Origin: Gemmatimonadota bacterium
Lineage (GTDB): Bacteria; Gemmatimonadota; Gemmatimonadetes; Gemmatimonadales; GWC2-71-9
DNA length: 64,000 bases
Assembly: GCA_016720805.1 (NCBI GenBank)
Contig: JADKJZ010000006.1
Location: 1 to 64,000 of the forward strand
Direction: 5' to 3'
The notes under the pieces were generated by a model. That model saw only the letters and a list, made by a program, of their open reading frames with translations, did not search any database and had not been told where the DNA came from. Shown here piece by piece: positions 59,502 through 64,000 of the stretch (position 1 is the stretch's first letter; every line of letters begins with the position of its first letter). Position numbers and translations under genes: made by a program.

Positions 59502-60569
59502 ATGTCTTTGACCCCGCTGGTCGGTCACAACGCCGCTCGACTCGATGTCCTCCGAGCCATCGCGTCCGATGCCCTCCCCCAGGTCCTCCTCCTCACGGGG
59601 CCGCAGGGTGTCGGCAAGCAGCGCTTCGCCTTGTGGCTCGCCCAGCGACTGATGTGCAGCGCCTCGGCCGGCGAACCATGCGGCCAGTGCAGCGGCTGCC
59701 TCCGCGTGCAGGGGTTGGCGCACCCGGACGTCCATTGGTTCGTGCCGGTCCCGCGCCCGAAGGCCGGTGAGCAGGAAAAGCAGATCGACGAGACCGCCGA
59801 GATGCTCGGCGCGGTGATCGCCGAGCGGCGCACGCAGCCGCTCTGGGGCGCACCGGATGGGATGGCCTCGCACGGGATTGCGTCGGCACGATTGGTTCAG
59901 CGTCGGGCGAGCCTCACGGCCGCCGAGGGTGGCTGGCGAGTCTTCATCATCGGGCGCGCCGAGCGGCTGGTGCCGCAGGAGTCGAGTCCCGAGGCCGCCA
60001 ACGCCCTCCTCAAGCTGCTCGAGGAGCCGCCGGTCCGGACGCTCTTCGTCCTGACGACCGCCGAACCCGGCCTGGTTCTCCCGACGATCCGCTCGCGGGC
60101 GGTCCCGCTCCGGCTCAGCCGGCTCGACGACGACGCGGTCCGCGGCTTCCTGAAGGCGCAGAAGCCGGAGCTTGCGACGGATCAGGTGGTGACGGCAGCC
60201 CGCGGGTCGATCGGACTGGCACTCGCGACGGGCGATGACAGCCGCGCCAAGGCCCTCCGAGCAGCGCAGGAGTTCCTCGCGGCGGTGGCAGATGGTACGG
60301 CCTCGGCCACGGAGCGCGCGCTCCGACAGGCGCCCTGGCAGGCACGCGGTGACTTCACCGCCCTGCTCGATGCACTGGCCGAAACGCTGGCGGCACATGC
60401 CCGGAGCGCCCTCACCGGGCAGGGGCGCGCCGCGATGTCGGACCCGACCGCGAAACTCGCCGGTGTCGAGCGGGTCATGGCGGCGCGGGAGCAGGCGCAA
60501 GGCAACGTGAATCCGCAGCTCCTCCTGGCCGTGCTCGCCGACGAGCTCGCGATGCTGGAGGCAGCATGA
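59502..60569 (+). CDS. holB: DNA polymerase III clamp loader subunit delta'
   Basis: 355-residue AAA+ clamp-loader subunit. MSLTPLVGHNAARLDVLRAI, LLTGPQGVGKQRFALWLAQR (P-loop), a zinc knuckle CGQCSGCLRVQGLAHPD, VFIIGRAERLVPQ, SPEAANALLKLLEEPPVRTL, FVLTTAEPGLVLPTIRSRAV (SRC-like arginine finger here SRA) and a helical collar. The intact P-loop suggests nucleotide binding, and the SRA instead of SRC is within normal variation. ATG 59502 follows a TACCTT box; an in-frame start 22 codons up is within the promoter. Stop overlaps moaC by 4 bp. Confidence 0.88.
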   Translation: MSLTPLVGHNAARLDVLRAIASDALPQVLLLTGPQGVGKQRFALWLAQRLMCSASAGEPCGQCSGCLRVQGLAHPDVHWFVPVPRPKAGEQEKQIDETAEMLGAVIAERRTQPLWGAPDGMASHGIASARLVQRRASLTAAEGGWRVFIIGRAERLVPQESSPEAANALLKLLEEPPVRTLFVLTTAEPGLVLPTIRSRAVPLRLSRLDDDAVRGFLKAQKPELATDQVVTAARGSIGLALATGDDSRAKALRAAQEFLAAVADGTASATERALRQAPWQARGDFTALLDALAETLAAHARSALTGQGRAAMSDPTAKLAGVERVMAAREQAQGNVNPQLLLAVLADELAMLEAA

Positions 60570-61072
60570 GCCTGACGCATCTGGATGCGAAGGGACGGGC
60601 CCGAATGGTGGACGTCGGCGAAAAGGCCGTCACCCGCCGCATCGCCGTCGCCGAAGGGAATGTCCTGATGAGCGAGGTGGCCTTCGCGCTGGTGCGCGAT
60701 GCCACCGCCACCAAGGGCGATGTGCTCACGGTGGCCGAAGTGGCCGGCGTGATGGGCGCCAAGCAGACGGCCGCGCTCATCCCGCTCTGCCATCCGGTGC
60801 CGCTCGACCGGGTGACCGTCACCACCGAGCTGGTGCCCGAGTGGCCCGGCGTGCGGATCGTCGCCACGGCGACGGCCACAGCCCGCACCGGGATCGAGAT
60901 GGAGGCCCTCGTGGCCGTGAGTGTCGCTGCCCTGACCGTGTACGACATGATCAAGGCGGCCGACCGTGGGGCCCGGATCGAACAGATTCGGTTGCTGGAG
61001 AAGGCCGGGGGCGCGCGCGGTGACTGGCACGCTCCCGACTCGATGGACCCGAAAGGAGGAATGCACACATGA
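60566..61072 (+). CDS. moaC: Cyclic pyranopterin monophosphate synthase MoaC
   Basis: 168-residue molybdenum cofactor enzyme converting the MoaA product to cPMP. Motifs: SLTHLDAKGRARMVDVGEKA, VTRRIAVAEG, GDVLTVAEVAGVMGAKQTAA, LIPLCHPVPLDRVTV, and the active-site stretch GIEMEALVAVSVAALTVYDM followed by IKAADRGARIEQIRLLEKAG. All conserved active-site Lys, Glu and His/Cys positions are present. Coupled to holB by an ATGA overlap and to the transglycosylase gene by another. No other moa gene is in view. Confidence 0.96.
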   Translation: MSLTHLDAKGRARMVDVGEKAVTRRIAVAEGNVLMSEVAFALVRDATATKGDVLTVAEVAGVMGAKQTAALIPLCHPVPLDRVTVTTELVPEWPGVRIVATATATARTGIEMEALVAVSVAALTVYDMIKAADRGARIEQIRLLEKAGGARGDWHAPDSMDPKGGMHT

Positions 61073-61692
61073 TGAAGCGACTCGTAGCGCAGACTGCCGT
61101 GCTTGGCGTCGGTGCCCTCGCCCTGCTGGGATTGGGTGCGGCGTCGAATGCCATTGCAGGGCGTGACCCGCTGGTGACACCGCTCGTGGCGGAAGACAGT
61201 GCGTCCACGATGATGACCCTGCAGGGCCAGCTGAAGGCAACGCGCAAGGAACTTGAACGTGCCCACCAGGTGCTCGAGTTCTCGGGCCGCTATGGAATTC
61301 CCGCGGATCTCTCCGCGGCGATCTATGACAACGCCGTCGCCGAGGGCATCCAGCCCGGCGTCGGCTTCGAATTGGTCCGCCTGGAAAGCGACTTCAAGAC
61401 GACCGCACAGAGCGGTCAGGCCGCCGTCGGCCTCACGCAGCTGCAGTTGCGGACCGCGCGGGCCTACGACCCGAAGCTGGACCACAGCGACCTGATGAAC
61501 CGCGACACCAACCTGCGGATCGGCTTCCGCTACCTGAAGGATTTGATGAAGCGGTTCGACAACGACGTCCCGCTCGCCCTCGAAGCGTACAACAAGGGCC
61601 CGACGCTCGTCGCCGCCCAGCAGGAGATGGGCGAGGAGATCGTCGGCAAGTACTCCAATGCCGTGCTGGCGCGGGTCAAGCGGAAGTCCTGA
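61069..61692 (+). CDS. Exported lytic transglycosylase (SLT domain)
   Basis: 207 residues. A signal peptide or N-terminal anchor (MMKRLVAQTAVLGVGALALL) is followed by a short helix (LKATRKELERAHQVLEF) and the SLT fold: GVGFELVRLESDFKTTAQSG (catalytic Glu in LES), QAAVGLTQLQLRTARAYDP, RDTNLRIGFRYLKDLMKRFD, VPLALEAYNKGPTLV (AYN-GP motif). It should cleave glycan strands of peptidoglycan. Ends at a bidirectional terminator shared with the convergent LysM transglycosylase gene. Confidence 0.9.
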   Translation: MMKRLVAQTAVLGVGALALLGLGAASNAIAGRDPLVTPLVAEDSASTMMTLQGQLKATRKELERAHQVLEFSGRYGIPADLSAAIYDNAVAEGIQPGVGFELVRLESDFKTTAQSGQAAVGLTQLQLRTARAYDPKLDHSDLMNRDTNLRIGFRYLKDLMKRFDNDVPLALEAYNKGPTLVAAQQEMGEEIVGKYSNAVLARVKRKS

Positions 61693-61716
61693 ACCACGGT
61701 GGCACCCCCAACAACG

Positions 61717-61746
61717 AAGGGCCGGACTCTCTCGAGTCCGGCCCTT
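61717..61746. terminator. Bidirectional intrinsic terminator
   Basis: AAGGGCCGGACTC, TCTC loop, GAGTCCGGCCCTT: a perfect 13-bp stem with terminal A/T runs, between the convergent transglycosylase genes (stops at 61692 and 61768). Confidence 0.85.
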
Positions 61747-61767
61747 TGTGTATCACCAAGGCCGCCA

Positions 61768-63462
61768 CTACGGGACGCGGATCTTCTGGCCGACCTTGAT
61801 CGTGCTGCGCTGACTGAGCCCGTTGACCCGCAGCAATGCCGACTGTCCGACACCGTACCGGCTCGCGATCCCGCCGATCGTCTCACCGGACTTGACGACA
61901 TGCGTGCGGCTCGTGGCGCGTGCGGCCGGCGCCGCGGACCGCGTGGTCGTCGCGGTGCTCCGGCGCGCGGCCGGCGCCGCGGTTCCGCCGCTCCGCCGGA
62001 CCAGCAGCTTCTGCCCGCTCCGGATCGTCGCCTTCGACGAAAGGCGGTTGGTCGAGCGCAGCGAAGACACCGACACGCCGTAGCGCGCCGCGATGCCACT
62101 GAGCGTCTCGCCCTTTCGGACGATGTGCGTGCGGGTCGTGGCGGCCGCCGTCACGATCGGTTCCGGTGCACGGAAGACCGAGGCCGGCAACGTCCGTGAA
62201 ACGGGGATGAAAAGCGTCGAGCCGCTCTTGACGCGCGCCCGTGTCGAGAGGCGGTTGGCCGAGCGAACCAGCGCGGCGGTGACGCCGTACTTCTTCGCGA
62301 CGGTGGCCACCGTCTCCCCTGCCTTCACCTTGTGCGTCGCCACTGCCGAGCGTTCGGCGAGCGGCACATCGGCATACCGAGCCCGCACGATCTCGGCGGT
62401 CCCCGCCGGCACGCGCACGGCATACGACTCACCCGGCGGCGTCACCAATCGCAGCAGGTGCGGATTCAGCTCGCGCATCGACTCCAACGAGACATCGGCG
62501 AGACGGGCCACCAGGTCGAGTCCGGTACCGCCGCTCAGCACCACCGAGTCAAGCGGGAACGGCTCGATCGGATCGGGAGCCTCGAAGCCGTAGCGCGTCG
62601 GCGACTTCGCGATCAGCGCCGCCGCGATCAGCTTCGGCACGTAGTCGCGGGTCTCCTGCACGATCAGTCGCGTGTCGGCCAGCGAGAAGAAGGCGTCGTC
62701 GCTGCTCAGGTCGAGCGGCTCGTCGCCCTGCCCCATCGTCGCACCCATCCGATCCAGCGAGCGTCCGACCTTGCCGGCCCCGGCGTTGTACGCGGCGGCG
62801 GCGAGATAGTAGGAGCCGAAGCGCTCGGTGAGGTCGCGGAGGTGCCGCGCGGCGGCGTCGGTCGCCTTGATCGGATCGCGGCGCTCATCCACCCAGCCAT
62901 CGATCCGGAGGCCATAGCCCTTGCCGGTCGCCGGCATGAACTGCCACATCCCGACGGCCTTGGCTCGGCTCACCGCCGAGGAGGAGAAACCCGATTCAAT
63001 CAGCGCGAGGTAGACGAGGTCGCCAGGCAAGCCACGTTCGCTCAGGCGATCGCGGGCCAGCGTCTCGTAGCGCGGCATCCGATCGAGCCAGATCTGGAAG
63101 CGCTCGCGGCCCCGACCGCTGAAGTAATCGACGTAGTACTGCACCCGCGGATGCTCGGCATACGCCGCGACGTTCAGGTCGAAGGTCGGCGTATCGAGAT
63201 TCAGTTCGGGGAGGGAATCGGGGACCGCCACCTGCAGGGAATCGAGCGCGGCGGCATCGGCAGCGGAGTCGCGGGCCACCGTGAGGTCACGTCGGGCGAT
63301 CGCCGCCGGCGTGGTGACCGGAGTGACCGGGATTGCTGCGGGTGCGGCGACTGGGGTTTGCTCCGGGGTGATGGCCGGACTGCTCGCGGGACGCGACTCG
63401 ACGGCGGCACGGGCACATCCGGCGCCGGTCAGCGCAACAACAACGAGCAGGGCACGGCGCAT
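61768..63462 (-). CDS. MltD-like lytic transglycosylase lipoprotein with three LysM domains
   Basis: 564 residues. ATG 63462 follows GGAGG. The signal ends in a lipobox (VVALTGAGCARA). After a Pro/Ala-rich linker, the SLT domain has LVYLALIESGFSSSAVSRAK (catalytic Glu), AVGMWQFMPATGKGYGLRID and YYLAAAAYNAGAGKVGRSLD. Three LysM peptidoglycan-binding repeats follow at about 385-430, 445-490 and 520-564: THKVKAGETVATVAKKYGVT, THIVRKGETLSGIAARYGVS, THVVKSGETIGGIASRYGVG. The order lipobox, SLT, LysM is that of MltD. It likely remodels glycan at the outer membrane side of the periplasm. Confidence 0.94.
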   Translation of the reverse strand: MRRALLVVVALTGAGCARAAVESRPASSPAITPEQTPVAAPAAIPVTPVTTPAAIARRDLTVARDSAADAAALDSLQVAVPDSLPELNLDTPTFDLNVAAYAEHPRVQYYVDYFSGRGRERFQIWLDRMPRYETLARDRLSERGLPGDLVYLALIESGFSSSAVSRAKAVGMWQFMPATGKGYGLRIDGWVDERRDPIKATDAAARHLRDLTERFGSYYLAAAAYNAGAGKVGRSLDRMGATMGQGDEPLDLSSDDAFFSLADTRLIVQETRDYVPKLIAAALIAKSPTRYGFEAPDPIEPFPLDSVVLSGGTGLDLVARLADVSLESMRELNPHLLRLVTPPGESYAVRVPAGTAEIVRARYADVPLAERSAVATHKVKAGETVATVAKKYGVTAALVRSANRLSTRARVKSGSTLFIPVSRTLPASVFRAPEPIVTAAATTRTHIVRKGETLSGIAARYGVSVSSLRSTNRLSSKATIRSGQKLLVRRSGGTAAPAARRSTATTTRSAAPAARATSRTHVVKSGETIGGIASRYGVGQSALLRVNGLSQRSTIKVGQKIRVP

Positions 63463-63601
63463 CGGGAATCCTCCGGCGAGGGGCAATCCAGCAAAGGTAC
63501 GGCGGGGCGCGCCCCTCGACAACCACAAAGCATCGGTCGCGCGACCCCATCTGTAATAGGACGCGCGACCGGGAGCCAAGGTTGCGTTGCAGTGCGGGAC
63601 C

Positions 63602-64000
63602 TCAGGCCCGCACGAGCGCCGCAAACGCCTCCTGCAACCGCTTGGTCTGGGTACCGGGCCAGACCGTGCCGATCTGGCGGTTGTCGACCGTGCGAATCGC
63701 GACCAGTTCACTCGCGGTTCCGGTGAAGAAGGCCTCGTCCGCCGTGTAGATGTCGTACCGATTGAGCATCGTCTCCTGCACCGGCATCGCCATGGCATGC
63801 GCCAATTCGAGCACGGCGTCGCGCGTCACGCCCTGGAGGATGCCCGCCCAGGGCGGCGTGGTCTTGAGCACGCCCTTCTTGATGATGAAGAGGTTCTGCC
63901 CCGACCCCTCGGCGACCGTGCCGCCGGCGTCGAGCATGATCACCTCATCGGCACCGGCGTTGATCCCCTCGAGCTTCGCCATGATGTGCGCGAGGTAGTT
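63602..64000 (-). CDS. ilvE: Branched-chain amino-acid aminotransferase, C-terminal part, runs off the window
   Basis: The visible 132 codons are the C-terminal part of a fold type IV PLP transaminase: NYLAHIMAKLEGINAGADEV, IMLDAGGTVAEGSGQNLFII (signature: E-GTxxN/SGQNLF), GILQGVTRDAVLELAHAMAM, ADEAFFTGTASELVAIRTVD and GTVWPGTQTKRLQEAFAALV. FFTGTA[S]EL.. and GQNLF match IlvE rather than D-amino-acid aminotransferase. The gene begins beyond 64000, so the PLP-lysine is not seen. The 140-bp gap to the next gene downstream holds no obvious feature. Confidence 0.9.
   Translation of the reverse strand, partial: NYLAHIMAKLEGINAGADEVIMLDAGGTVAEGSGQNLFIIKKGVLKTTPPWAGILQGVTRDAVLELAHAMAMPVQETMLNRYDIYTADEAFFTGTASELVAIRTVDNRQIGTVWPGTQTKRLQEAFAALVRA

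Overview
The window is a GC-rich, gene-dense bacterial chromosome segment. Genes are very tightly packed: most same-strand neighbours share a 1-4 bp start/stop overlap (ATGA, GTGA, TTGA or TGATG). Several exported peptidases, paired SurA/PpiC-type chaperones, lipoproteins and flagellar genes point to a diderm heterotroph. Gene content and style look most like Gemmatimonadota; this is inference, as no 16S rRNA gene or database search is available.

Layout: (1) 1-2.1 kb, a flagellar end-piece on + (fliD 3' part, fliS, a FlgN/FliT-like gene, flgM). (2) 2.1-4.7 kb on -, an ABC exporter-type permease and ATPase with a DUF3299 protein. (3) 4.8-8.8 kb, an M28 peptidase, a small acidic protein and typA. 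Everything up to about 8.8 kb is full of single-base frameshifts that look like sequence errors. (4) 8.8-14 kb, a CDF metal exporter with hisD on -, and a CNNM/CBS protein with hisZ-hisG (short-form HisG) on +. (5) 14-24.5 kb, one long - strand operon: DUF58, BatA-like, mfd, PpiC lipoprotein, SurA, pdxA, GT2. (6) 24.6-27.5 kb, M28 peptidase plus AhpD-like protein, then an EamA transporter. (7) 27.6-38 kb, one long + operon: lepA, GT1 (frameshifted), ROK kinase, PfkB kinase, STAS-HATPase, STAS-like, a trans-sulfuration PLP enzyme, ftsE, ftsX, and an EnvC-type factor. (8) 38-49.4 kb, a GGDEF protein, nfo, a beta-barrel protein, a matrixin-like lipoprotein, pckG, an HD hydrolase, a PP2C/FHA pair, an MsbA-type ABC exporter and a UPF0104 membrane protein. 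(9) 49.5-58.8 kb, uvrA, M20 peptidase, aromatic amino-acid decarboxylase, M24 aminopeptidase, rpmG, rpsN and a beta-propeller lipoprotein. (10) 58.9-64 kb, tRNA-Asn, holB-moaC-lytic transglycosylase, a LysM transglycosylase and the 3' part of ilvE.

The most unusual signal is non-coding. Ten short intergenic loci carry tandem arrays of 7-bp units in four sequence families (TCATCGA, TCCATCA, CGTTAGT, GTCTCAC). Six of the ten are built as two inverted arms around an unrelated 15-95 bp spacer. They supply stop codons, C-terminal residues and once the N-terminal region of flanking proteins. They resemble in unit size the heptanucleotide STRR repeats of cyanobacteria, but the inverted-arm layout with interchangeable heptamers looks distinct. 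A second recurring signal is a TAnnnT box 5-9 nt before the start codon of nine operon-leading genes that lack a ribosome binding site, which suggests leaderless transcription.
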